Positions 37,217 to 47,243 of a stretch of DNA of 64,000 bases are shown piece by piece. Under the pieces are notes generated by a model. That model ran no database searches. It saw only the letters and a list, made by a program, of their open reading frames with translations, and was not told the origin of the DNA. Source of the stretch: Lachnospiraceae bacterium (GTDB lineage: Bacteria > Bacillota > Clostridia > Lachnospirales > Lachnospiraceae); NCBI GenBank assembly GCA_017936885.1, contig JAGBEO010000011.1:62001-126000 (forward strand), written 5' to 3'. The position numbers and the translations under genes were made by a program. The stretch's first letter is position 1; each line of letters opens with the position of its first letter.

Positions 37217-39010
37217 ATGACAGAACATAATGAAAATAAAGTATCCATGCTGCAGAAGATCAGTTATCTTTTTGATAAAAAGCAGAAAAGACAGCTTGCG
37301 GGACTGGCGGTATTGATTCTGATCGGCGGTATTTTGGAGACTTTGGGAGTGTCCATGATGCTTCCGGTAGTGCAGGTCATTATGGACCCGGATTCTATTA
37401 TGGATAATGAAATTGTGAGAAGAATTGTGGATTTTCTGCATATTGAATCCAGCAGACAGCTTATCATACTGATGCTTGGAACGCTGATAGCATTATTTAT
37501 TATTAAAAATGCCTACCTTTTATTTCAAACCTATGTACAGAATACTTTCGTGACCCGCAATCGTAACCGGATGATCAGCCGTGTTATGAGGGAATTTCTG
37601 AACAGACCCTATGAGGAATATCTGGGGGCGGATATCCCGACGGTATTCAGATTGACAGACAGCGATATCCCCAATGCTTTTGAACTGATTCTGGTGATGA
37701 TCCAGATGTTTACAGAGATTGTCGTTTCGGCATTTATCTGTATAGTGTTGGTGGTAGTCAGCCCTGTGATGTCAATTTTTATTGTGGTGATTTTCTTGGT
37801 GATGACACTGATGATCACAAAGGTGTTAAAGCCCAGATTAAATAAGATCGGCCGTACGAACCAGTCCATTCAGTCGCGTATAGCCAAATGGAGAATCCAA
37901 TCCATTTATGGGTTAAAGGATGTTAAGGTACTGCATCGGGAAGAATTTTTCGTGCGAAACTATTATGAGAGCGGCGCCATCGGTGCCAATGTGGCCAGAA
38001 ATTATGCGGTTTTAAATAATTTGCCGCGGCTTTTGATTGAAACGGTGTTTATTGCGGCAATGCTTCTTTTTATCATGATTTATATGCTGCGCGGCGGAGA
38101 TATCTCGGTGCTGATTCCGCAGTTGTCCGCCTTTGCCGTGGCGGCAATCCGCGTGATGCCGGGAACCAACCGCATTAACACATATCTGTCCCAGATTGCC
38201 TATTCCCAGCCCTGCCTGGATTATCTATATGATAATCTGACGGAGAGCATGAAGTTAGATGTGAACGGTTCCGTGACGGGGCTGACTGCAGAAAAACAGG
38301 ATAAGACAGCAGGGCATCAGATCGTGGAGCTGAAGGATAAGATTGTGCTGGATCATATCAGCTTTACTTACCCGAATACGGATAAACCGATTTTTATCGA
38401 TGCGCATATGGAAGTGAAAAAAGGCCAGTCAGTGGGAATTATGGGGCCTTCCGGTGCCGGAAAGTCCACGATTGTAGATATTTTGTTAGGACTGTTACAT
38501 GCTCAGGAAGGTACGATTACCTGCGACGGTGTTAATATTTTCGATGATTATGCATCATGGCTTGGGAAAATCGGTTATATTCCCCAGTCGATTTATCTGA
38601 TTGACGAATCGATCCGGGATAATATTGCTTTCGGTATTGATGCGGACAAGATAGATGATAAGAGAATCTGGGAAGTGCTGGAGGAGGCTCAGCTAAAAGA
38701 ATTTGTGGAAGAACTTCCTGATGGCCTGGAGACTACCATCGGTGACAGAGGTGTCAGAATTTCCGGCGGGCAGCGTCAGCGTCTCGGTATCGCCAGGGCA
38801 CTGTATCACAATCCGGAGATATTAGTCTTTGATGAGGCTACATCGGCGCTGGATGGCGATACGGAGAAAGCGGTTATGGATGCGGTCAACAGCTTTCATG
38901 GCAGGAAGACGATGGTTATTATTGCTCATCGGTTAAATACGATTGCCAAGTGCGATGTGATCTATAAGGTGGAGAATGAGAAGATTACGGAGACCACTTT
39001 GGAAAATTAG
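37217..39010 (+). CDS. ABC transporter, PglK-like lipid-linked oligosaccharide flippase
   Basis: A 597-residue half-transporter: about six membrane helices (residues 25-320), then the nucleotide-binding domain with Walker A GPSGAGKST, Q-loop PQSI, signature SGGQRQRLG, Walker B ILVFDEATSALD and the His-loop AHRL. The domain order, and YLFDKKQKRQLAGL at the start, resemble PglK, which flips complete undecaprenyl-diphosphate oligosaccharides. With PglF-, PglE-, PglC- and PglA-like genes at 1333-7334, a PglK-type export route is well supported. Confidence 0.88.
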   Translation: MTEHNENKVSMLQKISYLFDKKQKRQLAGLAVLILIGGILETLGVSMMLPVVQVIMDPDSIMDNEIVRRIVDFLHIESSRQLIILMLGTLIALFIIKNAYLLFQTYVQNTFVTRNRNRMISRVMREFLNRPYEEYLGADIPTVFRLTDSDIPNAFELILVMIQMFTEIVVSAFICIVLVVVSPVMSIFIVVIFLVMTLMITKVLKPRLNKIGRTNQSIQSRIAKWRIQSIYGLKDVKVLHREEFFVRNYYESGAIGANVARNYAVLNNLPRLLIETVFIAAMLLFIMIYMLRGGDISVLIPQLSAFAVAAIRVMPGTNRINTYLSQIAYSQPCLDYLYDNLTESMKLDVNGSVTGLTAEKQDKTAGHQIVELKDKIVLDHISFTYPNTDKPIFIDAHMEVKKGQSVGIMGPSGAGKSTIVDILLGLLHAQEGTITCDGVNIFDDYASWLGKIGYIPQSIYLIDESIRDNIAFGIDADKIDDKRIWEVLEEAQLKEFVEELPDGLETTIGDRGVRISGGQRQRLGIARALYHNPEILVFDEATSALDGDTEKAVMDAVNSFHGRKTMVIIAHRLNTIAKCDVIYKVENEKITETTLEN

Positions 39011-39112
39011 AGTGCAGGCATACATGGAACAATAAGTCCGGCAGTTTATGGTTGCCGCAGAACTTGTAGTTTGGCAAAGGTTGAGCCGGAATGCAAAAGG
39101 AGTAACAAAGGT

Positions 39113-40162
39113 ATGATAGGAACAGAATTTATCAATGGTCAGGGACTGGGAAACCAACTGTTTTGTTATGTGACAGCCAGAGCCATTGCAGAGGAAAACG
39201 GATATGAGTTCGGCACAGCCGGACAGGAGCGGTTTGCGGTCAATATACACAGCAACAGAGGCATGTACTTTATGGATGTGGATCTGGGACATGTGATCTC
39301 AGAGGAAGAGAAGAAGACCTTCCGGGTATATCAGGATGTGGACAAGCGGTTATATATCGGCAATTCCAAGCACGACCTGACCCACGGATGCTATGTGGCG
39401 GGGGCAGACCCGGCGATTCATCACGTGGAAGACAATACGCTGATCTACGGTAATATGCAGGATGAATCCTATTTTATCAAGTATCTGCCGCAGGTGAAGG
39501 AATGGCTTAAGGTAAAGCCGGAGTATGATTCCTACGAATACAGCAGGGAAAATCTGTGCGTTATCAATATGCGAGGCGGGGAATATACGGGAAGCCCGGA
39601 ACTTCTGATTAACCAGAAATACTGGCTTCACGGCATTAAAGAAATGAAAAAGATACGTTCGGATATGGAATTTGTGATTATTACGGATGATGTGGAGACG
39701 GCACAGAAGATGCTGCCGGGTATTGAGGCGCATCATTTTGATATCGGTAAAGATTATGTGACGTTGAAAAACGCCCATTATCTGCTGCTGTCCAACTCAT
39801 CCTTTGCCTGTCTTCCGGCACACACCAGTGAGACCTTAAAATTTGCCATAGCTCCTAAATATTGGGCAAGGCACAATGTGTCTGACGGCTATTGGGCATC
39901 GGAGCAGAATATCTACAGCCTGTTCCATTATATGGACAGAAAAGGCAGGATGTTTACGGCAGAGGAATGCAGAAAAGAACTGGAACAGTATAAGAAAAAA
40001 TCTAAAAAATATGCGGCTGTAAACGAAAAGCCCACCGGAACGCAGCTTAAGATGAGAAAGCTCCATGCATGGTATATTTATAAAAAGGCATATTTGTGCA
40101 CTATTGCCAGGGGTGTGAGAAGAAGAGTCTGGAAACTGACCGGCAGAACAGCAGATCAATAA
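39113..40162 (+). CDS. Fucosyltransferase-like (GT11/GT23 fold) protein
   Basis: About 349 residues. GQGLGNQLFCYVTARA is a clear relative of the GT11 first motif, but the second motif is INMRGGEY in place of HIRRGDY. LSNSSFACLPA replaces the usual NSSFSWW. The donor specificity may therefore differ. The lysine- and arginine-rich C-terminal 70 residues could contact the membrane. ATG 39113 is preferred over TTG 39071; GGAG lies about 12 nt upstream. Confidence 0.65.
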   Translation: MIGTEFINGQGLGNQLFCYVTARAIAEENGYEFGTAGQERFAVNIHSNRGMYFMDVDLGHVISEEEKKTFRVYQDVDKRLYIGNSKHDLTHGCYVAGADPAIHHVEDNTLIYGNMQDESYFIKYLPQVKEWLKVKPEYDSYEYSRENLCVINMRGGEYTGSPELLINQKYWLHGIKEMKKIRSDMEFVIITDDVETAQKMLPGIEAHHFDIGKDYVTLKNAHYLLLSNSSFACLPAHTSETLKFAIAPKYWARHNVSDGYWASEQNIYSLFHYMDRKGRMFTAEECRKELEQYKKKSKKYAAVNEKPTGTQLKMRKLHAWYIYKKAYLCTIARGVRRRVWKLTGRTADQ

Positions 40163-40297
40163 AGTGAATGCTGTGAATGAAGCGCACTGCATATGGAAGT
40201 GACGATATGATGCAATAACAAGAACTTGAGCTTGTATGCGAAGCGAAACGATGATAATTGGAATTAAGAGTATAAAGGCATGATGCAGGGAAAAGGT

Positions 40298-41953
40298 ATG
40301 AAACAGGGAGCAAAAAGAGAGAGAATACAGGATGGTTATGAGAAATTGACCGCCGGATTACGAAGACTTTGTGCGGCAATTTCTGCCAGAATCGATCAGA
40401 TTCCCATGAAAAGGATGGTAGTGTATGCGGCCGTCCTGTTTGTGCTGTCCTTGATTCCGCTTTTGCTTCTTGGCAGATATAATGTAATGTGTATTGACGA
40501 CTACGATTACGGCAGGGCGGTGCATGATACCTGGATGGAGACCGGGTCCCTATGGCAGTCCGTACAGACTGCATGGCGGCAGAATATGGAGTTCTATCAA
40601 AAGTGGCAGGGCACTTATATTTCCTGCTTCCTGATGGCGCTGTGTCCCATGAACTTCCTCTATGAGGCAGCGTATGTGGTGCCCGTCATTATGATCGGAA
40701 TGTTTGCCTCGTCCACGTTTGTGCTTGGCAGACATATCCTGCACAGGTGGCTTGGGTGTGACAAAACAGGCAGCAGCTTTGTCATGCTGATGCTTCTCTT
40801 TTTATTTTATCAGATAATAGAAGCTCCTTTTGAGGGGATTTACTGGTATAATGGTTCGACACATTATATTTTGATGGAGTCGGTCTTGTTCTTTACGCTG
40901 ACAGCCATTTCGACAAGTTTATGGAGTCAGAAGAAGTCCTGTGAAACCGGATTTTGCATTTTGGCTGCGCTTTTATCTGTTATAGTAGGGGGCGGCAATC
41001 TGGTGACCGGACTGCAGGCAGAGATACTGATGGTTCTGGTACTGCTTTATACGGTTGTTACGAACCGTAAGAAAATATTGCCGGTGTGTATCCCCTTTGT
41101 GACAGGAAGCATCGGATTTCTCTTTAACGTGCTGGCACCGGGCAATGCGGTGCGAAGCGAGTTAGATCCGTCTACGGGATATTCTGCCGTGATGTCAGTG
41201 CTTTTATCCTTTTACCATGCAGCGGTATTTATCATTCGCTGGATGCCGGCGTTTGCCATATTGGTCTGGCTGATGCTCTTACCGGTATTATGGAAGCTGG
41301 CTAAACAGTCGGAGAAGAAGTTTCAGCATCCTGTGTGGGTCACTGCCGGAGCGTACTGCGTGATTGCGGCGATGTTTACACCCACACTGTATGCTGTCGG
41401 TATGGTAGGACTTGCCAGAGTGGATAATATTATTCAGATGGTGTATTACCTGTGTCTCTTTATGGTGACTGCCTATTGGATGGGATATTTCAGCCACAGG
41501 AAGGAAAATGCGGCAGAGACAAAGCGGCCGGAAGCAGAAGAACCCGGCAGTGGCAGAGTGTGCCGCAGGAGTGGTGCAGGAGAAGTATTCGGCATCTTTC
41601 TGGAGCAGACAAAGGGCAGAATGACGGCGGCAGCTTTTTGTCTGGTGCTTGTTGTATGGATTTTTACTGCGGATAAAAATACTTACACAAGTATATCGGC
41701 ACTCCGTTCGCTGGTAAACGGCGAGGCACAGACCTTTTATGCAGAGGCGATGGAACGGCATGATATTTATATAGATGAAGACATTGTGGACGTAGAAGTG
41801 AAGCCTTACAGCGCCAAGCCGGCATTGTTTGCCTTTGATGATCTTACGGAGGACGGCAACAACTGGCTGAATCTGGCGGTGATGCAGTATTATCATAAGG
41901 CATATGTAAGGCTGGCAGAGACGGCGGTAAATTGCTCTGACATGGCTGATTAG
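40298..41953 (+). CDS. DUF6056-type polytopic membrane protein
   Basis: About 551 residues. A polar, basic N-terminus of about 40 residues is followed by roughly ten helices. DDYDYG after the first helix and KWQGTYIS in the next outside loop are DUF6056 marks. The arrangement resembles GT-C glycosyltransferases, whose acidic outside loop after helix 1 binds the metal or substrate. A Glu/Arg/Gly-rich insert (about 41500-41620) interrupts the C-terminal part. The start could be ATG 40280, 40283 or 40298; the last has AGGG at 7 nt. Confidence 0.65.
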   Translation: MKQGAKRERIQDGYEKLTAGLRRLCAAISARIDQIPMKRMVVYAAVLFVLSLIPLLLLGRYNVMCIDDYDYGRAVHDTWMETGSLWQSVQTAWRQNMEFYQKWQGTYISCFLMALCPMNFLYEAAYVVPVIMIGMFASSTFVLGRHILHRWLGCDKTGSSFVMLMLLFLFYQIIEAPFEGIYWYNGSTHYILMESVLFFTLTAISTSLWSQKKSCETGFCILAALLSVIVGGGNLVTGLQAEILMVLVLLYTVVTNRKKILPVCIPFVTGSIGFLFNVLAPGNAVRSELDPSTGYSAVMSVLLSFYHAAVFIIRWMPAFAILVWLMLLPVLWKLAKQSEKKFQHPVWVTAGAYCVIAAMFTPTLYAVGMVGLARVDNIIQMVYYLCLFMVTAYWMGYFSHRKENAAETKRPEAEEPGSGRVCRRSGAGEVFGIFLEQTKGRMTAAAFCLVLVVWIFTADKNTYTSISALRSLVNGEAQTFYAEAMERHDIYIDEDIVDVEVKPYSAKPALFAFDDLTEDGNNWLNLAVMQYYHKAYVRLAETAVNCSDMAD

Positions 41954-41997
41954 GCTGAAATAAGAACACAATAACCGGATTAAGGATAAAATCATAT

Positions 41998-42771
41998 ATG
42001 AAACAGGAAACAAAAACTTCAGGGAAAAAATTGAAACTGCCCAACGTGACACTGGCGGCAATGACCAGTGTGGATATCTATGAAACAATCAAGGCGATGG
42101 AATACAGTATGCGGGAGATTGAGTTTGGCGATGTGGTGCTTGTGACTCACAGAAAACCCCTTACACTGCCGAAAACCATTCGCTATTCCCATACATCGAA
42201 GTTAGACAATATCGATAAATTTAATTATAAGATGGTGTATGAGCTGGGGGAGCATATCCATACAGATTATATGCTGTTAGTCCATGCGGACGGCTTCGTG
42301 GTTCACCCGGAGAGCTGGCGGGACGAATTCTTAGACTATGATTATATCGGTTCTCCATGGCCGCTTCCCACGAATGATTATGCCTATCGTGATTCCAAAG
42401 GCGGGATCTGCCGGGTAGGAAACAGTGTGTCCATCCGCAGCAAGAAGCTTCTTGATTTCCCGAAGCAGGCGAACTTAAAATGGGAAAAGATGGAGGATGA
42501 CAACTATAATGAGGACACATTCTTATGCTGCAAGTACAAGAATGTGATTGAAGACGCCGGTATGAAATTTGCACCTATTGAGGTGGCGAAATACTTTGGG
42601 CATGAACATATGATCCCGGAGATTATGGATGTGGAAGCCCCTTTTATTTTCCATAAATGGCGCGGCAGGAACGCTCAGTATCCGAAATTTGTCAATCCGT
42701 GGAAGATCAGATGGCAGAAGGTGAAAAATGTCTTAAGACCGTTTTGGCATCGTGTAAGAAAGGTATTTTAG
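41998..42771 (+). CDS. DUF5672-type putative glycosyltransferase
   Basis: A 257-residue soluble protein. VHADGFV (residues about 95-100) looks like the DxD-containing donor site, and YIGSPWPL and VGNSVSIRSKKLL follow, as in DUF5672 proteins of polysaccharide clusters. KYFGHEH lies near the C-terminus. Activity as a glycosyltransferase is family inference, not demonstrated here. Confidence 0.7.
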   Translation: MKQETKTSGKKLKLPNVTLAAMTSVDIYETIKAMEYSMREIEFGDVVLVTHRKPLTLPKTIRYSHTSKLDNIDKFNYKMVYELGEHIHTDYMLLVHADGFVVHPESWRDEFLDYDYIGSPWPLPTNDYAYRDSKGGICRVGNSVSIRSKKLLDFPKQANLKWEKMEDDNYNEDTFLCCKYKNVIEDAGMKFAPIEVAKYFGHEHMIPEIMDVEAPFIFHKWRGRNAQYPKFVNPWKIRWQKVKNVLRPFWHRVRKVF

Positions 42772-42805
42772 ATTTGTGAAGCGGGCTTTAGTATGAGGTA
42801 GCAAA

Positions 42806-43747
42806 ATGATATACGATTGTATTCCCTTTTTTAATGAACTGGATATTTTAAAACTCAGGATGCAGATTTTAGCTCCCTATGTGGATAAGTTTGTACTGGA
42901 GGAATCTACCGTGACCTTTTCCGGAGAACCCAAACCCATGATTTTCGCACAGCATCGGGATATGTTCTCGGAGTTTGAAGATAAAATTATCTATGTGGCG
43001 GTGGACAATTCCCCCATGAGCGGTGTAACCACCCATGAGCGGGATAAATTTCAAAAGAACCAATTGATCCGCGGGATGGGAGACTGTAAGCCGGAGGACA
43101 TCATTATTTTCAGTGATGTGGACGAGATTCCCAATCCGAAAACCCTGACTGCGATTTTGGAAAATTTTGACCCTGCGAAGATATATCATTTAGCGCAGCG
43201 GATGTTTTACTGTTTCTTAAATATGGAGGAGATGTCGGGCAATCTGCTGTCCATTACCGGAGAATTTGAAGGAGTGAAGCAGAGACAGTGGCTTGGCACG
43301 AAGATATGCAGCTTCGGCAATCTGCCGAAGGAAGGTATCGTGTTCTTAAGAGAAGTGTCACCGAAAGATCCCAGAAGTGTGCGGGTTGCCGACGGCGGCT
43401 GGCATTTCGGTTATATGGGCGGTGATGGAGAGAGAGATGTGGCGAAGCGTATCGGCGTAAAGGTTCAGGCGGCGGCCCATCAGGAATACAATACGTCCCG
43501 CTATTTGTCAGAGGCGGTGGACAGACTTCTTTGCGGGGAAGACATTTTTGACCGGAATGCGAAGTTTGTCCGTGTGAACATAGATGAGACTTACCCGGAG
43601 TATTTAAGGGAGCATCAGGAAGAATATGATTTCCTGATTGCACCGGAAGTAAGCAAGGCGGGTATCTTCTGGAAAAAAACGAAACTGGCATGCAGACAGC
43701 AGCTTAGAAGACTGCACGGGGCTGCGGCAAGAGTGCTTCGCAGATAG
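42806..43747 (+). CDS. GT17-like glycosyltransferase
   Basis: A 313-residue protein. IYDCIPFFNELDIL at the N-terminus, TFSGEPKP and FSDVDEIPNP (DxD type) match the GT17 family, whose eukaryotic members are beta-1,4-N-acetylglucosaminyltransferases. Linkage and sugar here are unknown. It is spaced 34 bp from the DUF5672 gene, so the two may act in sequence. Confidence 0.8.
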   Translation: MIYDCIPFFNELDILKLRMQILAPYVDKFVLEESTVTFSGEPKPMIFAQHRDMFSEFEDKIIYVAVDNSPMSGVTTHERDKFQKNQLIRGMGDCKPEDIIIFSDVDEIPNPKTLTAILENFDPAKIYHLAQRMFYCFLNMEEMSGNLLSITGEFEGVKQRQWLGTKICSFGNLPKEGIVFLREVSPKDPRSVRVADGGWHFGYMGGDGERDVAKRIGVKVQAAAHQEYNTSRYLSEAVDRLLCGEDIFDRNAKFVRVNIDETYPEYLREHQEEYDFLIAPEVSKAGIFWKKTKLACRQQLRRLHGAAARVLRR

Positions 43748-43771
43748 AAAAGGCTGCAGGTTAGGAAAGGT

Positions 43772-45046
43772 ATGTGGATGATACAGAAAGTGTACAGACA
43801 GTTGAGAGACAGCAGGATTCCATGGTTTCTCTTCTATATCGGATTGACCATAGAACTGCTCATAGTCATGATTGATAAAAGTAATTATACAAATCCCATA
43901 GAAGGCTATCTGTTTCGGATAACCTTTCTTCTTTTTGCCATGAAACTGGTGCTGACCGGATATGACCGGAAGGAATGGATCGGAATCGTGCTGTTGGAGG
44001 CGGTTGGTTTTATTTCTTACCGTGTCACGGGAGCAAATGATATGATCCGTATCGTAACGTTTGTGGCAGCCTGTAAGAATATCCCCTTAAAGCAAATGCT
44101 GCGGTATACGTTCTATGTGACGCTGGCAGGGTGTCTGACGATCGTACTGCTGTCCGTGACAGGCATATATGGGGAGATCAGTTTGACGCAGGCTTATGGA
44201 CGTGAAGCGGCTGAGACGACCCGCTATGTGGGAGTGGAAGCGGCGGAAGAGACCCGCTTCACCTTAGGCATGGGGCATCCGAATGCGTTATCCTGTATGT
44301 TTTTGATGCTGACGGCATTGGGCGTGTATGTATATTTTGCACAGATGCGTTGGTACCTTTATCTGTTTCTTATGCTGCTTAATGCGGGCGTCTATGCGCT
44401 GACCGGGTCCAAAACCAGTATGCTGATTACGACAGCATTTATTGCGGGGGCGTGTGCGATGACCTATTGCAGGGTTTTGCGGCAGAAAGCCTTTGCTTAT
44501 ATCTGCGGGGCGCTTGTGCTTGCATTATGTATCGGATTTTCCGTGGATGCGGCAGTCTGTGCCCAAAGAGTGCGGGATGCCCAGTGGAATGAGTTTTTTT
44601 ATTTGAATCCCCGGGATAATTCTCATATTGTTGCGTTAGGGAAAATCGACCGCCATATCAACGGCAGAATCATTTCTTTGACGGATTCGGAGAACAATGA
44701 CGGAATGATCCATACATGGTCGGCTTTTTCCTGTGAGAATAATATGAATTACTTTTTTGATATGGGCTGGGTAAAGCTGTTCTATCGGTACGGTGTCATA
44801 CCGGGTATTCTGTATGTGGGCGCCTGTCTGGCGTTGTTGTGGCAGTTTTATAAGCGCAAAGATGCCTGCGGGCTGGTGCTTTTTGTGACTTTTGCGATTT
44901 ATACGGTGGTGGAAGCACACCTGGTATCCGCTTATATCGGCAGGAACTATCTGCTTATGATGATGGGGACGATGCTCTTGATGCAGCAAAAACAGCAGGC
45001 TGAATTATATCAGGACAGCAGGCGGACCGGAAAGGATACGCTATGA
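43772..45046 (+). CDS. Wzy-like polysaccharide polymerase
   Basis: A 424-residue polytopic protein with about ten helices. GMGHPNALSCMFL and LTGSKTSML are typical of Firmicutes capsule polymerases, and a long outside loop (about residues 265-330) precedes the last helices. It should join repeat units at the outer face of the membrane. It overlaps the next gene by 4 nt (ATGA). It is the second Wzy-type protein of the window. Confidence 0.75.
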   Translation: MWMIQKVYRQLRDSRIPWFLFYIGLTIELLIVMIDKSNYTNPIEGYLFRITFLLFAMKLVLTGYDRKEWIGIVLLEAVGFISYRVTGANDMIRIVTFVAACKNIPLKQMLRYTFYVTLAGCLTIVLLSVTGIYGEISLTQAYGREAAETTRYVGVEAAEETRFTLGMGHPNALSCMFLMLTALGVYVYFAQMRWYLYLFLMLLNAGVYALTGSKTSMLITTAFIAGACAMTYCRVLRQKAFAYICGALVLALCIGFSVDAAVCAQRVRDAQWNEFFYLNPRDNSHIVALGKIDRHINGRIISLTDSENNDGMIHTWSAFSCENNMNYFFDMGWVKLFYRYGVIPGILYVGACLALLWQFYKRKDACGLVLFVTFAIYTVVEAHLVSAYIGRNYLLMMMGTMLLMQQKQQAELYQDSRRTGKDTL

Positions 45047-46086
45047 TACGGGTGCTGATGATAGGGCCGGACAGAAGTGTGCATGGCGGCATTTCCGGCG
45101 TGGTTAATAATTATTATGAAGCGGGGCTGGATCACAGGATTACCCTGCATTATATCGGAACGATGGTGGAAGGCGGCAAGCTGCGCAAGCTGTTCAAGGC
45201 GGCAGGCGCGTATGTGAAATTTTTGACGAAGCTTCCGTTCTATGAGATCGTGCATGTAAACATGGCATCGGACAATAGTTACCGCCGTAAAGCGGTGTTT
45301 ATCCGTACGGCACATTTTTTTCATAAAAAAATCGTAATTCACCAGCATGGCGGAGACTTTGAGACATTCTATTATAAAGAGCAGAGTGCCAAAGGGCGGG
45401 AAAAAATACAAAAGATACTAAAGATGGGAGATGCCTTTCTTGTTCTGGCGCCTTTGTGGAAAGAATTTTTCGGCAGGATGATCGGGGAAGAGGGCATAAC
45501 GGTTCTGCCCGATTCGATTGCCATACCGGAGGCTTTTTCTAAGGAGTATGACAATCACAATGTGCTTTTCCTGGGGCGTTTGTGTAAAGAAAAGGGAATC
45601 GGGGAACTGCTTTCCTGTGTGCCGAAGCTTGTTGACAAGGTGCCGGACTTTCATCTGTATTTAGGCGGTATCTGGGAAGATAAGGAACTTAGGGAAATCG
45701 CGCAGAGCGATAAAGAACATATAACATGGCTTGGCTGGGTGAGCGGGGAAGATAAGAAGAGCTGGCTTGCAAAGTGCAGAATGCTGGTGCTGCCTTCTTA
45801 TTTCGAGGGACAGTCTGTTTCGCTTCTGGAGGCTATGGCGTATTATTGCGGTATCGTGGCATCGGATACCGGAGGGATTCCGCAGATGATACGGCAGGAG
45901 GAAACGGGACTGTTAGTGCCGCCGAAGGACGCGGAAGCTCTGGCAGAGGGGCTTCTTAAGCTGCTGCAGGATGATGAATTGTGCTGGAGGCTTGGAGACG
46001 GTGCCCGGAATAAGGTGGAGAAAGAGTTTGGCATAGAAGAGAATATGCGGAAACTGATTGGGATATATGAGAGCCTTTTGGGCTGA
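45043..46086 (+). CDS. GT4 glycosyltransferase
   Basis: A 347-residue GT-B enzyme with VHGGISGVV, FLGRLCKEKGI and EGQSVSLLEAMAYYCGIVASD. HQHGGDFETFY in the N-terminal half is common in EPS GT4 proteins next to Wzy. Translational coupling to the polymerase is shown by the ATGA overlap. Confidence 0.87.
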   Translation: MIRVLMIGPDRSVHGGISGVVNNYYEAGLDHRITLHYIGTMVEGGKLRKLFKAAGAYVKFLTKLPFYEIVHVNMASDNSYRRKAVFIRTAHFFHKKIVIHQHGGDFETFYYKEQSAKGREKIQKILKMGDAFLVLAPLWKEFFGRMIGEEGITVLPDSIAIPEAFSKEYDNHNVLFLGRLCKEKGIGELLSCVPKLVDKVPDFHLYLGGIWEDKELREIAQSDKEHITWLGWVSGEDKKSWLAKCRMLVLPSYFEGQSVSLLEAMAYYCGIVASDTGGIPQMIRQEETGLLVPPKDAEALAEGLLKLLQDDELCWRLGDGARNKVEKEFGIEENMRKLIGIYESLLG

Positions 46087-46114
46087 AACATCACGTAGTA
46101 AAAGGTAAGGTTAT

Positions 46115-47179
46115 ATGAAAGAGCTGATCAGTGTGATTGTACCTGTCCACAACGGACAGGAATATTTGGAAAAATGCATAGACAGCATTGCGGCGCAGAC
46201 CTATAGTGAACTGGAGATCATCGTGGTCAACGACGGTTCCACGGACGGGACGGCACAGGTGTGTGAGCATCTGCAAAATCAATACGATAATGTGAGTATC
46301 ATAACCCTGCCGGATATCGGGGTGGCAGCAGCCAGAAACCGTGCGATCGAACAGGCGAAGGGAGAGTATATCACTTTTGTGGATGCGGACGACAGACTGC
46401 GTCCGGATATGCTGAAACGGCTGTATGACAGTTTACAGTCCACGGGCAGCGACGTGGCAGGGTGTCGTTTTACTGCCTGGGGTACGGAGATTGAGTGGAA
46501 ACGCATTGCAGGCAGTTTGACAGAGTGCGTGGAGAGAGAAGGCACGGAAACGGCGGCGACTCCACTTGCCGGAACAAAGAATACAGAAATAGAAACGGCA
46601 GAAGCGGTCACACAATTCGACAGTTACCACTACCTGACAGACAACATTCTGCGGGACAACTGCCGCTGCTGGAGTAAACTGTATCGCAGAAGTACCATCG
46701 GAACGGTGCGGTTCCGGGAAGAACTGACCATCGGCGAGGATATGCTTTTTCTAGTGGATCTGCTGCCCAATATCGGGAAAGCGGTGGAACTGGAATACAA
46801 AGGCTACGGTTATTACCAGAATCCTAACGGACTTATGAAACGCCCTTTTAAACCGGCTTATATGGATCAGATCAAGTGCTGGGAACTGGCAAGAGATGAA
46901 ATCGTGAAGACGGATGCAGCTTTGGAAATACAGGTAAATGCAAAGCTCATGATTGCCATTATGCTGACAGTAGGAAAGATCGCATTGCTTTCCGGCAAAG
47001 ACCGCAGGGCGGTAAAAGAGTATCTGACGATCTGCAAGGAGAAAATGTCGCAATATGGCAGGCAAAAAGAAAGTTATGCGTATCTGCCGGAGGGTTACCG
47101 TTTAAAGATCGGGCTGTTTGCCAAAGCACCGGGGCTTTATGTGATGCTGTATCATTTGCTGCAAAGCATAAAACGGTAG
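46115..47179 (+). CDS. GT2 glycosyltransferase with hydrophilic insert
   Basis: A 354-residue GT-A enzyme: VVNDGSTDGT, AAARNRAIE and DADDR carry the nucleotide and metal sites. Between GCRFTAWG and FDSYHYL there is a Glu/Thr/Ala-rich insert (about 46515-46615) that its neighbour at 47244 lacks. The two GT2 genes are adjacent and share a general plan. Confidence 0.87.
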   Translation: MKELISVIVPVHNGQEYLEKCIDSIAAQTYSELEIIVVNDGSTDGTAQVCEHLQNQYDNVSIITLPDIGVAAARNRAIEQAKGEYITFVDADDRLRPDMLKRLYDSLQSTGSDVAGCRFTAWGTEIEWKRIAGSLTECVEREGTETAATPLAGTKNTEIETAEAVTQFDSYHYLTDNILRDNCRCWSKLYRRSTIGTVRFREELTIGEDMLFLVDLLPNIGKAVELEYKGYGYYQNPNGLMKRPFKPAYMDQIKCWELARDEIVKTDAALEIQVNAKLMIAIMLTVGKIALLSGKDRRAVKEYLTICKEKMSQYGRQKESYAYLPEGYRLKIGLFAKAPGLYVMLYHLLQSIKR

Positions 47180-47185
47180 AGACGG

Positions 47186-47216
47186 TTGACAGACTGCATC
47201 AAACTTCTTGTATGAT
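47186..47216 (+). promoter_or_regulatory. Candidate promoter before the second GT2
   Basis: TTGACA (47186-47191), 19-nt spacer, TATGAT (47211-47216). The boxes are good but the spacing is 2 nt longer than ideal. Confidence 0.28.
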
Positions 47217-47243
47217 TGTTGAGATGAAATAAAGGGACAGACT

